64,000 bases of DNA from Sipunculus nudus (GCA_026874595.1 CM049317.1:43176401-43240400); one strand, 5' to 3'; positions 34,526-45,060 are shown, numbered from the stretch's first letter. The notes: generated by a model not told the origin, from the letters alone. Translations and numbers: made by a program.

Positions 34526-35259
34526 TGTTACGGTCCCTTTTCACACCAAACAACTTAGGCCGAACCGTAACACATATGCTCAGACACGTTCTCTTCAAAT
34601 GAATACGTAACCAAAATATGGGAGCAAAAACAGTGCTATATTCCTATATCACAATATTTACAATCGTACACAAATAATATAATAGTCAATACATAACTTA
34701 ATTTATAACCAAGTCTCTGACGAAAACTGAGTCTCTAAATAACGAACTGTAACGAAATACTTAACTGAATCCGGTATACGAGAAACTGAAGTCCATCATC
34801 AACACATTAATTCGGGCACACACAAAACTGAAGTCCTGTATTAATCCATGTGGCACCAAACAAACATAAAGTCTCTCCTCTTCCTAAATAATAAAGTTCA
34901 TGGCGTGGTTCATGGCATTCCGTGGGCTTGGGGACCAAGAGCCCACGGTCACGGTCCCCGGGGAAAACTGTAACGTGGCGTAGTAAAGTCAATAGTCCCG
35001 CCTCGAACTGCAGGCGAGTTCGTTTTATAGGTTTTCAACAATGGGTGGAAACCGCAGAAGTTTGTGGTTTTGCTTGAGAGAAACGATAGCGCCGGCAGAA
35101 CTGCAAAACCAGTACTGAATGGTCCAAGAATAGTTTTTATGTTTCTAAAAGCGCGTCAGTAGTCACTGATAGCGGGGTGGATCCATAAGCGTGGAAACGG
35201 GGGCGGCCACACCAGTTCGTGGCGCCATCCTCCGATGTCCGGGTGACGTCCATGCAACA
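34526..35259 (-). repeat. 3' LTR
   Basis: In coding orientation it starts TGTTGCATGGACGTCACCC and ends GGGACCGTAACA (TG...CA). A TATA box (TATAAAAC, reverse of 35022-35029) lies about 230 bp from its start, so U3 is about 250 bp and transcription would begin near 35,000. Confidence 0.93.
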
Positions 35260-35275
35260 CCCCCACCCTTAAAAG
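35260..35275 (-). promoter_or_regulatory. Polypurine tract
   Basis: On the minus strand AAGGGTGGGGG directly abuts the 3' LTR. In this class such a purine run primes second-strand DNA synthesis. Confidence 0.75.
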
Positions 35276-35491
35276 AAAGAAGGTAAGGAGAGCAAAGCAT
35301 TAGCACTGTATGACGAGTATATGAGTACATTGACATCTTAAGCATTAGTTTATGCTTCTTACAGCTAATTAATTATCATCATCACAAATAGTATAATCAG
35401 CAATATCTTAATACATGTAATATATGTAATACAACTCTTCCAAAGGACAACATATCCGAGGCTATAACAAGAGGCCATCATCAGATCAAAA
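35276..35491 (-). other. Untranslated stretch between pol and 3' LTR
   Basis: About 215 bp without coding potential, consistent with RNase H being the last domain of the polyprotein. Confidence 0.5.
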
Positions 35492-38400
35492 TTAATGACG
35501 TCTCGATAACGTATCAGCGATTATGTTATCGGAGCCCTTGATGTGTTTGATAACTAGGTTAAACTCTGACAGGGCTAGACTCCATCTCATTAATCTCTGA
35601 TTATTATTCTTCATCTTATGAAGAAATGTTATGGGATTATGATCTGTATAAACAGTTATATCATAAGGCGTAGAGCCCAAATATACTTCAAAGTGCTGTA
35701 ACGCCATCAATAGTGACAGAGTTTCCTTTTCAATAGTAGAATAATTCTTTTGATGAGGTAAAAATTTCTTTGAATAGTAGCAAACCGGATGACTTATCTT
35801 AAAGTCATCGTCTTGGATGAGCACAGCGCCTACACCGCAATCGCTGGCATCCGTCATGAGAGAAAACGGTTTATCAAAATTTGGAGCCTGTAACACAGGT
35901 GCACTTTGTAATATAGCTTTGGCTCTTTCAAAAGCATTTTGACAGTTTTTATTCCAATGGAATTTTCTGTCCTTTTTCAATAGGTCCGTTAACGGATTTA
36001 CAACTTCTGCAAAGTTTTGACAAAATTTCCTGTAATACCCAGTCATTCCTAAGAATCGCATTAGTTCCTTGCGATTAGTAGGAACTGGAAATTCTACGAT
36101 AGCAGATACTTTACTGGCAATTGGTTTTACACAACCTTGACCTACTTCGTGCCCTAAATATGTTACAGTGTTAACTTTTCGATAGTCTGTACAAAATCTG
36201 TAGGTCATATCAGGCTTCTTTATCAACAAACATGGGGAACTCCAGGCACTACTGCTGTTTTCAATAATATCATTCTCTATCATATACTTTATTTCATTCT
36301 TTATGGCTTGTAACTTTTGGGGACCAGCTCTATATGGTGCCTGTTTAATAGGGGAAGCATCTCCAACGTCTACATCATGCTGTAAGGTGAAACAAGTTGG
36401 AACTTTATCTGCTTCCTCTTTAGTCAAGGCATTTTCTCTAAGGGAGGCAATATCAGGATCTTTCTTTTGCATTTCTATCAAATCATCAGTTTTCATGCTA
36501 ACTTCTACATTCTTTACACTCCTATCCTTCTTTAACTGTTCATGCCCATTTTGATCCGGCGATTTCACGCCGTTTGTACTCCTTTGGAGATTTCTATTCA
36601 GGGTCTGTTTGCCCTGTACTACATTTGTAGTCGAGTCCTTTGGACTGGTTGTGCCACTTGGGTCACATGCGGGCGATTTAATATTTACTCGCGTAACGGG
36701 CTTTAAGCCACTGACGTCATCGTTTGAATGCGCCATAAAGGTTTGCGAGAGGTCAAGTACAGAACTCTCTGGTTTCAGACTTGCCTTTTTACTCATCGCT
36801 CGAGTCACTACACAGCCTGGAAATACGCCCGGAAACTCCTGCTGGAGCAGGTCTGTGTCCCTATCAGTGCTCGGCAATTTTGTCATTCTGGGATCAATTT
36901 TTACTCTGTCACCAGCTAAATCGTTGCCTAGGAGGAGCGAAATGCCCTCTGCTGGCAACTTTGAACAAACTCCTACAGTTACAAATTCAGAGACTAAATC
37001 AGATTCTAGTTTCACTCTGTGTAATGGAACTTCTAAAAATTCCGAATTAACGCCCTGGACTAGAACTGAACACCCCGCGTAACTCTCTTGAGAGAAGGGA
37101 AGAACAGATTTCAAAACGAGGCTTTGGGTTGCCCCGGTATCCCTTAAGATTTTAACACGGGCCTTTCTTGCATGGTTACCCTCTAACTGAACAAAGCCAT
37201 CTGACACAAAGGGCTGAAAGCTCTCGTGGACAGGGCTTTGTGTTTCACCTTTAGTCTCTAGTTTACTGGGCATTGTTACCGGTTTCATGCTCTGCGTAAC
37301 AGTTAACGCATTAGGTTTAGGCTTACTTTGACCGTATCTTTTTCTGTAACACTCAGATTCTGTATGCCCCTTGAACTCACAGAATGTACAATATTTGGGT
37401 CCAGTCCTAGGTTGTCCCTCTTTATGTTGAGCAGGAGAGTCAGATTGACTTTTATACTGGGGTTTACCATGATCGGACTGTGGTTTACCTGAGCCGGAGT
37501 GACCCCGATAGTAGGGACTACCCTTTCTCCGACCCAGTTTTGGGCTTTTACTACCTTCTCTTTTCTCACCATACCTCCTCCTGTGACTGGTATAACTGGG
37601 GCGGTGCGTCAAGGCAAATTCATCTGCCAGGACACCAGCCTCGTTTACATTTCTTACTTTATGTTCATCCAAAAAAATTTTAATGTCACTACGGATATGC
37701 CTTTTGAACTCTTCTATCAAAATTAGTTGTTTGAGTTTTTCAAAATCCTGATCAATTTTCATAGACTGACACCATCTATTAAATGCACTTTCTTTGTCTC
37801 TAGCATATTCAACATGAGATTGATTTTCTCTTTTGGTGGCATTCCTAAATTTTAAGCGATACGCTTCGGGGACTAATTCATAGGCTCTCAGAATGACCTC
37901 TTTTACAGTGTCGTAATCCCTGCATTGTTCGTCTGTAAGCGCAGTGTAAACGTCCTGTGCGCGACCAACCAGAACGCTCTGTAACAACAGGGTCCACTGG
38001 CCTTTAGGCCAAGCCATTAAAGTGGCCACCCGTTCAAAATAACTGAAATAACGCTCCACTTCGTTTTCATTGAAGGGAGGTACTTTTGTCGAATTTCTGA
38101 ATAGGAATTCAGACGGCTCATGTGCTGTACGATTTTGAGGATTTTGTAACTCTAACTCTTTCAACTTAATTTGCGTTTCTCTTTCGATTTCACATCTACG
38201 GATTTCTGCTTCAACCTGAGCTTCATATTTCAATTTATCTGTTTCAACTTGAGCTTCATATTTCAATTTAAGTTCATACTTTCTCAATTCTAGTTCTATC
38301 GGGTCAATAGCTGTTGCCCCAAGAGGTTCCTTAATAGGTTTTTCCTCCAAATCAGATTCCTCTTTACTATCTACATCACCATATAATGATTTCTTAAGTA

Positions 38401-38554
38401 CATTTCTTAAACCCTCTACAGTGCATACATCCATGATGTCAATATTTAAATGTAGAGCAACAATTTCAAGTTCATTTTTCTTTAACGTATACAATAAGCT
38501 CCTATTTTCTCTTAATTGTGGTATAATTTCATTTGGTTTAAATTCCGTACCCAT
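35492..38554 (-). CDS. gag-pol: Gag-protease-(partial RT)-RNase H polyprotein, 1,020 aa
   Basis: A single uninterrupted frame starting at the first ATG after a 155-bp leader. Residues ~85-137 form a charged coiled coil with a repeated LKYEAQVE. ~140-320 is the capsid-type gag domain. ~320-385 is basic and rich in G/S/K. A CCHC zinc knuckle (CTFCEFKGHTESEC) occupies 389-402. Aspartic protease follows with DTGAT at 472-476 and LLLGNDL at 540-546. CVVTRAMSKK (581-590) and the helical stretch LIEMQKKDPDIASL (692-705) resemble the region before integrase in Gmr1-like elements. At ~722 the chain jumps straight to the RT N-terminus (HDVDVGDASPIKQAPYR, SSAWSSPCLLIKK, RFCTDYRKVN). At ~798 it jumps again to YLGHEVG of the RT connection, so the palm with its catalytic aspartates is missing. 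RNase H is complete by motif: TDAS (901), EKETLSLLMAL, TDH (970), DNIIADTLSRR. Both jumps keep the frame. I infer gag and protease are useful to the element while polymerase and integrase come in trans. Confidence 0.9.
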   Translation of the reverse strand: MGTEFKPNEIIPQLRENRSLLYTLKKNELEIVALHLNIDIMDVCTVEGLRNVLKKSLYGDVDSKEESDLEEKPIKEPLGATAIDPIELELRKYELKLKYEAQVETDKLKYEAQVEAEIRRCEIERETQIKLKELELQNPQNRTAHEPSEFLFRNSTKVPPFNENEVERYFSYFERVATLMAWPKGQWTLLLQSVLVGRAQDVYTALTDEQCRDYDTVKEVILRAYELVPEAYRLKFRNATKRENQSHVEYARDKESAFNRWCQSMKIDQDFEKLKQLILIEEFKRHIRSDIKIFLDEHKVRNVNEAGVLADEFALTHRPSYTSHRRRYGEKREGSKSPKLGRRKGSPYYRGHSGSGKPQSDHGKPQYKSQSDSPAQHKEGQPRTGPKYCTFCEFKGHTESECYRKRYGQSKPKPNALTVTQSMKPVTMPSKLETKGETQSPVHESFQPFVSDGFVQLEGNHARKARVKILRDTGATQSLVLKSVLPFSQESYAGCSVLVQGVNSEFLEVPLHRVKLESDLVSEFVTVGVCSKLPAEGISLLLGNDLAGDRVKIDPRMTKLPSTDRDTDLLQQEFPGVFPGCVVTRAMSKKASLKPESSVLDLSQTFMAHSNDDVSGLKPVTRVNIKSPACDPSGTTSPKDSTTNVVQGKQTLNRNLQRSTNGVKSPDQNGHEQLKKDRSVKNVEVSMKTDDLIEMQKKDPDIASLRENALTKEEADKVPTCFTLQHDVDVGDASPIKQAPYRAGPQKLQAIKNEIKYMIENDIIENSSSAWSSPCLLIKKPDMTYRFCTDYRKVNTVTYLGHEVGQGCVKPIASKVSAIVEFPVPTNRKELMRFLGMTGYYRKFCQNFAEVVNPLTDLLKKDRKFHWNKNCQNAFERAKAILQSAPVLQAPNFDKPFSLMTDASDCGVGAVLIQDDDFKISHPVCYYSKKFLPHQKNYSTIEKETLSLLMALQHFEVYLGSTPYDITVYTDHNPITFLHKMKNNNQRLMRWSLALSEFNLVIKHIKGSDNIIADTLSRRH

Positions 38555-38691
38555 ATTTGCAAAGTATCAAGATAACGTGTCTGAGAAATATACGAGTTCA
38601 ATTGTAGTTAAATACTAGTTCAATAACTAGAAGTTATAGAGACCACTGTGAAATTTTACATCCAAATGTAGCCGTTATTACGAAATACAGT

Positions 38692-38709
38692 GTCTCTTCG
38701 CGGTCGCCA
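38692..38709 (-). other. tRNA primer-binding site
   Basis: TGGCGACCGCGAAGAGAC lies three bases after the 5' LTR on the minus strand. It starts TGG, complementary to a tRNA CCA end. An arginine-type tRNA is possible, but this was not tested. Confidence 0.65.
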
Positions 38710-38712
38710 TTA

Positions 38713-39446
38713 TGTTACGGTCCCTTTTCACACCAAACAACTTAGGCCGAACCGTAACACATATGCTCAGACACGTTCTCTTCAAATGAATACGTAACCA
38801 AAATATGGGAGCAAAAACAGTGCTATATTCCTATATCACAATATTTACAATCGTACACAAATAATATAATAGTCAATACATAACGTAATTTATAACCAAG
38901 TCTCTGACGAAAACTGAGTCTCTAAATAACGAACTGTAACGAAATACTTAACTGAATCCGGTATACGAGAAACTGAAGTCCATCATCAACACATTAATTC
39001 GGGCACACACAAAACTGAAGTCCTGTATTAATCCATGTGGCACCAAACAAACATAAAGTCTCTCCTCTTCCTAAATAATAAAGTTCATGGCGTGGTTCAT
39101 GGCATTCCGTGGGCTTGGGGACCAAGAGCCCACGGTCACGGTCCCCGGGGAAAACTGTAACGTGGCGTAGTAAAGTCAATAGTCCCGCCTCGAACTGCAG
39201 GCGAGTTCGTTTTATAGGTTTTCAACAATGGGTGGAAACCGCAGAAGTTTGTGGTTTTGCTTGAGAGAAACGATAGCGCCGGCAGAACTGCAAAACCAGT
39301 ACTGAATGGTCCAAGAATAGTTTTTATGTTTCTAAAAGCGCGTCAGTAGTCACTGATAGCGGGGTGGATCCATAAGCGTGGAAACGGGGGCGGCCACACC
39401 AGTTCGTGGCGCCATCCTCCGATGTCCGGGTGACGTCCATGCAACA
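38713..39446 (-). repeat. 5' LTR
   Basis: Same length as the 3' LTR, with one substitution seen (38885). The TATA box is at 39209-39216 (reverse of TATAAAAC) and is the probable promoter of the element. The 61-codon frame inside each LTR has no domain. Confidence 0.93.
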
Positions 39447-39594
39447 CCAGTCTGAGACGTCAAAAAAGAAAGAGAGAAAAAAAAAAAAAAATGATTAATG
39501 TTCTTTACAAACAACTGCTGAAGTTTAATAAAACACAATTTACTACTCATTTCCTTGTGGAAAATTTTGAAAATGAATCATAAATTTGGTCAGT
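39447..39594. other. A-rich flank of the LTR element
   Basis: Begins with the target duplication CCAG and contains an A-run at about 39,478-39,491. No gene. Confidence 0.4.
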
Positions 39595-40240
39595 TAATGC
39601 TCACAAGTCTGTGCAACAGGTTGTTGACATTGCTTGTTTTAGTCTTTCAGGGAATAGAACAAAGTCGTCTGATTCAGTCAAATTAATGAGAACTTCTTTT
39701 AATTTGTATTTACGGTCGCTATTAACGTTTTTCAACGAGGGACGTTGATCGTGTCTTACTAAATTTCCCGGAGTTTTCGACGGTGAGATAATTTTTTGTC
39801 TTTCATACGAACCTGTGATCACAATGAGTGATCCGGCGTTTTACATCCCTCCGTAACCAGACCCTGTAAGTTAAACTCGTCGATCAAATCATTAAACTTA
39901 TGGCTCAACCAACAAATCCAGACAATCGTCGATTAAGTCATGCATCGTTATCGTGTAATCCACCAAAAATTTACCTTTTGAGGGCACGGGAGTAAAATTA
40001 CTATAGTGTGTTTACATACTCTTCCGTTCAAAATACACATTTGGGTCTTTCTATAAAAGGTTCCAACAGACTCTCCCCGTGCATATTACAGGTAGAGTAG
40101 ATCTATTGTGAACCTTGGTGATACATCGTCAACCCTAATAATATAATCCTGAAAATTCTCTAAGCGTGAATTAAAGTCACCTACTACAAACAATAAATCT
40201 GCTTCAGAAAAATGGTAAACCTGATGTGTCGGATGTGAAA
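39595..40240 (-). pseudogene. LINE AP-endonuclease relic
   Basis: The minus strand reads ADLLFVVGDFNSRLENFQDY (about 40.2-40.14 kb), with the GDFN metal-binding motif intact. Then, after frame changes, come TNFTPVPSKGKFLVDYTITM (about 39.99-39.93 kb) and TPDHSL (about 39.83 kb), the closing histidine motif, followed by a 73-codon tail frame (39601-39822). At least three frameshifts or stops are present. Only the endonuclease is preserved and no reverse transcriptase follows. Its style resembles CR1/Jockey-type rather than Tx1-type endonucleases, so it may belong with the relic at 28-29 kb. Confidence 0.7.
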
Positions 40241-40254
40241 ATAAATATTAAAGC

Positions 40255-40670
40255 CGGTCACACATTACCCCCCCCCCCCCCCCCCCCCAACTCTCCACCA
40301 TAAAAGGGAGGAGAGTATGCAAAGACATTAAAGAGAAAGCAGTTGAAGAGCAGAAAATCCTCATATTTTAATGTACCTCAAATATCATATTTATTTGCAA
40401 ATTTAAAAAAAAAGCCTGAGATGGGGACATCCCTCAAATAACCTGCCCCACATTCCTGTAATTTACTTTTAGAAATATGGCCCTAGATTTTATTCTTAGG
40501 TTCAATTATAATAATAAAAAATAGTTAAAATAAAATTTCACCTAGAAAAAAATCAAAAGCACGATTTGAAAAGCTAACTTTCATAATACCCATAATACCA
40601 AACCGCCAACCCAGAATTAGCCAAACCGAACCCCCTCCCCCCGGTTACGGAATTTCTGAAACCGCCACTG
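40255..40670 (-). mobile_element. hAT-like MITE with C-tracts
   Basis: The right end, read on the minus strand, is CAGTGGCGGTTTCAGAAATT followed by a G-rich stretch. The left part has a 21-nt C-run (40268-40288). The arrangement repeats that at 13.3, 19.7 and 45.3 kb. The left boundary is uncertain. Confidence 0.5.
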
Positions 40671-40799
40671 TTATAGGTTATTTAATTTGTTTTATATCTT
40701 AATTGTCAGAATGTGATACCAGATAACTGTGTTCAGTGCAGTGAAAAAACCAATAACGAAATGAAATATTTTAATAAACGGTGGCTGATTTAATTAGGA
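40671..40799. other. Unassigned DNA
   Basis: Nothing recognised. Confidence 0.25.
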
Positions 40800-41110
40800 C
40801 CCTAAAAAAATTATTTTTAGATCTCAAGATAATATCTCGAGATCTTTAGATAAAATTTCACCGAGCAAAATTAGGAAAGAAAAAAAATATTAATATTATC
40901 TAGAGATTTCTAGATGATATTCCTAGATCTAGAGATAATATCTCGAGACATAACATCTCAAAATCTCGAGGTAAAATTAAAAAAAAAAGAAGTAAAATTA
41001 TGACACAAGGAGAAAATCGACTTCCCTAGGAAATTAAACAAATTCTATGTGACATTCAAATCGAGATATTTTGTCTAGATCTCGAAATAAATTTCACGGA
41101 TTTATTTTTT
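40800..41110. repeat. Cluster of ATCTCGAGAT / CTAGATCTAGAG palindromes
   Basis: ATCTCGAGAT (40834-40843) and relatives recur about ten times (ATATCTCGAG, TCTAGAGATA, TAGATCTAGA, ATCTCGAG), separated by A-rich spacers with 'taaaatttcac'. The region is a chain of short overlapping inverted repeats. No coding potential. Confidence 0.65.
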
Positions 41111-42329
41111 TTTATTTAAATCCCTGTCGAAGTTGTAACAACCATTAGATGCTGAAGTGGCAACAAAAGTTCAATGGACTCATTTTGACGTCTATTAGAT
41201 AAACATAATCTCTTAAACCTTTAGAAAAAAGAGCCGATCCCTCATTGTACAGGTTGCAGGTTGTCCATTTTGTTTATATAAATGTTAACTCGGGGGCGGG
41301 GCGCCAAAATGGTCTCCGCGGTGGTGATCGAAAGACATACAACAAGGACATTTGGTTGCATTTCCGACGGCAGTTAGTAAAACTCGGACCCCGTGCATCA
41401 GCCCCGGATCCCGGACCCCGAGAGAAATCTATTATTCTTAAACCTCTCATGGTAATTTGTCGAGATATTTAAACAAAAATATGTTAACAGACGTATTTTG
41501 TATTATGTTTGGTTAAAAACACAAAACAAAACATAAGTCTGTTTTGCAACATATTTTTACAATTACATTGACGGACCTTCAAGCACAGACCAAACGGTGC
41601 TCGGGACTCATTTTACTCATTGTTTTACCATTTCTTTGGTACATATTTTAACATCACGTTTAGGCATAACACCAAAGTAATTTAGTTAATGTATTTTTGT
41701 ATCTGTATTTTTACATTTATATCTTCTTTTTTATTCATTTTTATATATTTGCTATTAATTCAATATGAATACATCGTTTGAAAAATTATGATAAGTAAAT
41801 TTATAAAATCATTATTCTTGTACCTGACGTCGCTTGTAATGCATGTAATCAATTATTCCTTTGGATAATTATGTCTTTGCAAAATTTAAATGGCATGGCT
41901 GTTCGAATTTAGAGAAAAAAAAATGGATCACAAAACCTGTGTTATGTAGAGGAGCTCTAATATCAGTCTCAGGTTCACAATATTAATGACTGGTCGCGCA
42001 CTTGGTCAAATAAATCTCCCTTAGTATGCCCGCACTGTTATATCTCCACTTAAAATAACAAATAATATATGTAATGTGTGACATGAGTGCTAATCTTTTT
42101 CTCATCGAGTCATAAATAAAAATATGAGCGGTGGTTACTGGTGTCCGCCAAAATGAAACAGTCCTCATCTCATCAAGGTCCGTCTTCATCATGTTTTTGT
42201 GTACAAATATATCTTTCATTGAGTTGGTCATTTACAAAGCTGAAATATTTAGGGACTGTGAACTGTTCTTATATCAGGAAAAGGGTGCTTTTATCGGTAT
42301 AAATTTCGGAAACTGTGGAAATTTATTTT
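41111..42329. other. Mostly AT-rich DNA with a GC-rich patch at 41.29-41.43 kb
   Basis: The patch contains GGGGGCGGGGCG (41,292-41,303) and several CpGs, and a 75-codon plus frame (41245-41472) without a recognised domain crosses it. The remainder shows nothing. Confidence 0.3.
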
Positions 42330-42393
42330 GAAATCCGGGGTCCTGGATCCGTGGGGTCCGGTTTTACACACTCCCACTTCAGACGAACCAGAG
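42330..42393 (+). mobile_element. Fragment of a hAT-like MITE end
   Basis: 'CCGGGGTCCTGGATCCG' resembles the sub-terminal part of the G-tract MITEs. It directly adjoins the minisatellite. Confidence 0.3.
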
Positions 42394-44462
42394 TTTTGAA
42401 AATGACAGAAGACTGCGTTACTTCATCTGCTCTCAGAACAACAAGGATCTGTCAAAATGACAGAAGATTGCGTTACTTCATCTGCTCTCAGAGCAACAAC
42501 TAGGATCTGTCAAAGTGACAGAAGACTGCGTTACTTCATCTGCTCTCAGAACAACAACTAGGAACTGTCAAAGTGACAGAAGACTGCGTTACTTCATCTG
42601 CTCTCAGAACCACAACTAGGATCTGTCAAAGTGACAGAAGATTGCGTTACTTCATCTGCTCTCAGAACAACAACTAGGATCTGTCAAAGTGACAGAACAC
42701 TGCGTTACTTCATCTGCTCTCAGAACAACAACTAGGAACTGTCAAAGTGACAGAAGACTGCGTTACTTCATCTGCTCTCAGAACAACAACTAGGATCTGT
42801 CAAAGTGACAGAAGATTGCGTTACTTCATCTGCTCTCAGAACAACAACTAGGATCTGTCAAAGTGACAGAAGACTGTGTTACTTCAACTGCTTTCAGAAC
42901 AACAACTAGGGATCTGTCAAAGTGACAGAAGACTGCGTTACTTCATCCGCTCTCAGAACAACAACTAGGGATCTATCAAAGTGACAGAAGACTGCGTTAC
43001 TTCATCTGCTCTCAGAACAACAACTACAGGATCTGTCAAAGTGACAGAAGACTGCGTTACTTCATCTGCTCTCAGAACAACAACTAGGGTCTGTCAAAGT
43101 GACAGAAGACTGCGTTACTTCATCTGCTCTCAGAACAACAACTAGGATCTGTCAAAGTGACAGAAGACTGCTTTACTTCATCTGCTTTCAGAACAACTAG
43201 GGATCTGTCAAAGTGACAGAAGACTGCGTTACTTCATCTGCTCTCAGAACAACAACTTGGATCTGTCAAAGTGACAGAAGTCTGCGTTACTTCATCTGCT
43301 TTCAGAACAACTAGGGATCTGTCAAAGTGACAGAAGACTGCGTTGCTTTATCTGCTCTCAGAACAACAACTAGGATCTGTCAAAGTGACAGAAAACTGCG
43401 TTACTTCATCTGCTTTCAGAACAACAACTAGGGATCTGTCATTCAAAGTGACAGAAGACTGCGTTACTTCATCTGCTCTCAGAACAACAACTAGGATCTG
43501 TCAAAAAGACAGAAGACTGCGTTACTTCATCTGCTCTAAGAACAACAACTAGGATATGTCAAAGTGACAGAAGACTGCGTTACTTCATCTGCTCTCAGAA
43601 CAACAACTAGGGATCTGTCGAAGTGACAGAAGACTGCGTTACTTCATCTGCTCTCAGAACAACAACTAGGATCTGTCAAAAAGACAGAAGACTGCGTTAC
43701 TTCATCTGCTCTCAGAACAACAACTAGGATCTGTCAAAGTGACAGAAGACTGCGTTACTTCATCTGCTCTCAGAACAACAACTAGGATCTGTCAAAAAGA
43801 CAGAAGACTGCGTTACTTCATCTGCTCTCAGAACAACAACTAGGATCTGTCAAAGTGACAGAAGACTGCGTTACTTCATCTGCTCTCAGAACAACAACTA
43901 GGATCTGTCAAAAAGACAGAAGACTGCGTTACTTCATCTGCTCTCAGAACAACAACTAGGATCTGTCAAAGTGACAGAAGACTGCGTTACTTCATCTGCT
44001 CTCAGAACAACAACTAGGATCTGTCAAAAAGACAGAAGACTGCGTTACTTCATCTGCTCTCAGAACAACAACTAGGATCTGTCAAAGTGACAGAAGACTG
44101 CGTTACTTCATCTGCTCTCAGAACAACAACTAGGATCTGTCAAAAAGACAGAAGACTGCGTTACTTCATCTGCTCTCAGAACAACAACTAGGGATCTGTC
44201 AAAGTGACAGAAGACTGCGTTTCTTCATCTGCTCTCAGAACAACAACTAGGATCTGTCAAAAAGACAGAAGACTGCGTTACTTCATCTGCTCTCAGAACA
44301 ACAACTAGGATCTGTCAATAAGACAGAAGACTGCGTTACTTCATCTGCTCTCAGAACAACAACTAGGATCTGTCAAAAAGACAGAAGACTGCGTTACTTC
44401 ATCTGCTCTCAGAACAACAACTAGGATCTGTCAAAAAGACAGAAGACTGCGTAACTTCTCTT
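42394..44462 (+). repeat. 58-bp minisatellite, about 36 units
   Basis: Units run TGACAGAAGACTGCGTTACT...CAACTAGGATCTGTCAAAG with 1-3 substitutions or small indels each. Every unit has the inverted pair CTGTCA-AAG-TGACAG. From about 43,676 to 44,260 this alternates strictly with CTGTC-AAAAA-GACAG, giving a 116-bp two-unit period. The last 3-4 units are all of the second type. A TAG in every unit, and a period that is not a multiple of three, rule out a long protein. Confidence 0.95.
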
Positions 44463-45060
44463 GTTCCGTCTAAGAACAACTAGGCAATCAGCCACCTTCG
44501 GTTACATTTTTCATATGTCAACATGGGCTCATGTTCCTTGTGTAAAAAATAGCCTGTAGATAAACAGAGCTTATACATCAGTCACAGGGGCGTTATAAGA
44601 ACCTTTCTTAACAGGGATTACTTTCGGTTATGCAGAAGTTCTATAACTAAAGCCTGCAGGGGAATAGTTGGTTTTAGGCCAAAACAGAGCGGTTTGCAGA
44701 AACAGAATCATGATGAACCATAATCAAGATTATTTTAATCATTGATGACTAAAGGTTGACAAAAGTTAATCTGATCGTCGTCCGTCCGTTCTTTAAAGGT
44801 ACATGATTATTTGCCATAATTAATGTGTATTATCTCACGTTATTAGCTCATTCTGGATGAATACAAATGTTTCTCAGCACAACCATCCCGACACACGTAC
44901 GCTCTGATTCACCCGTTTTATACGTTATTATAGTTCTCAGCATTAATTAACACAGTCCACGTGTGTCTGTTTACCATAACATCAACAAGACTGCTTTACA
45001 AAAAGTTGGAAGCTTGAGACATCTTGACTGCATGTGGAGTTGCGGTACAGACACCTGGTG
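44463..45060. other. Unassigned DNA
   Basis: Nothing recognised downstream of the minisatellite. Confidence 0.3.

Larger units (their letters stand above)
34526..39446 (-). mobile_element. Complete LTR retrotransposon, Ty3/gypsy, Gmr1-like, internally deleted
   Basis: A 4,921-bp element on the minus strand. It has 734-bp LTRs at 34526-35259 (3') and 38713-39446 (5'), a primer-binding site, one 1,020-codon frame and a purine tract. The flanks share CCAG (34522-34525 and 39447-39450), or ACCAG if the last A is counted with the duplication; Ty3/gypsy insertions usually duplicate 4-6 bp. The LTRs have the same length and I see a single difference (T at 34698, G at 38885), so insertion was recent. 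The integrase and the RT palm are absent, so movement needs enzymes from another element. It sits between a LINE (plus strand) and a LINE endonuclease relic (minus strand). Confidence 0.93.

Noticed and set aside
35492-35500. Loss of integrase inferred from its absence after RNase H
   Set aside because: Probably not the right reading on its own: in Gmr1-like elements RNase H is last and integrase would lie before RT. The loss is instead placed at codon ~722.
36303-37726. Plus-strand frames of 67-157 codons
   Set aside because: They are antisense to the gag-pol frame of the LTR element and have no domains.
42394-44462. CRISPR-like array or repeat protein
   Set aside because: Units are contiguous with no unique spacers, the DNA is clearly eukaryotic, and each 58-bp unit contains a TAG with a period not divisible by three.
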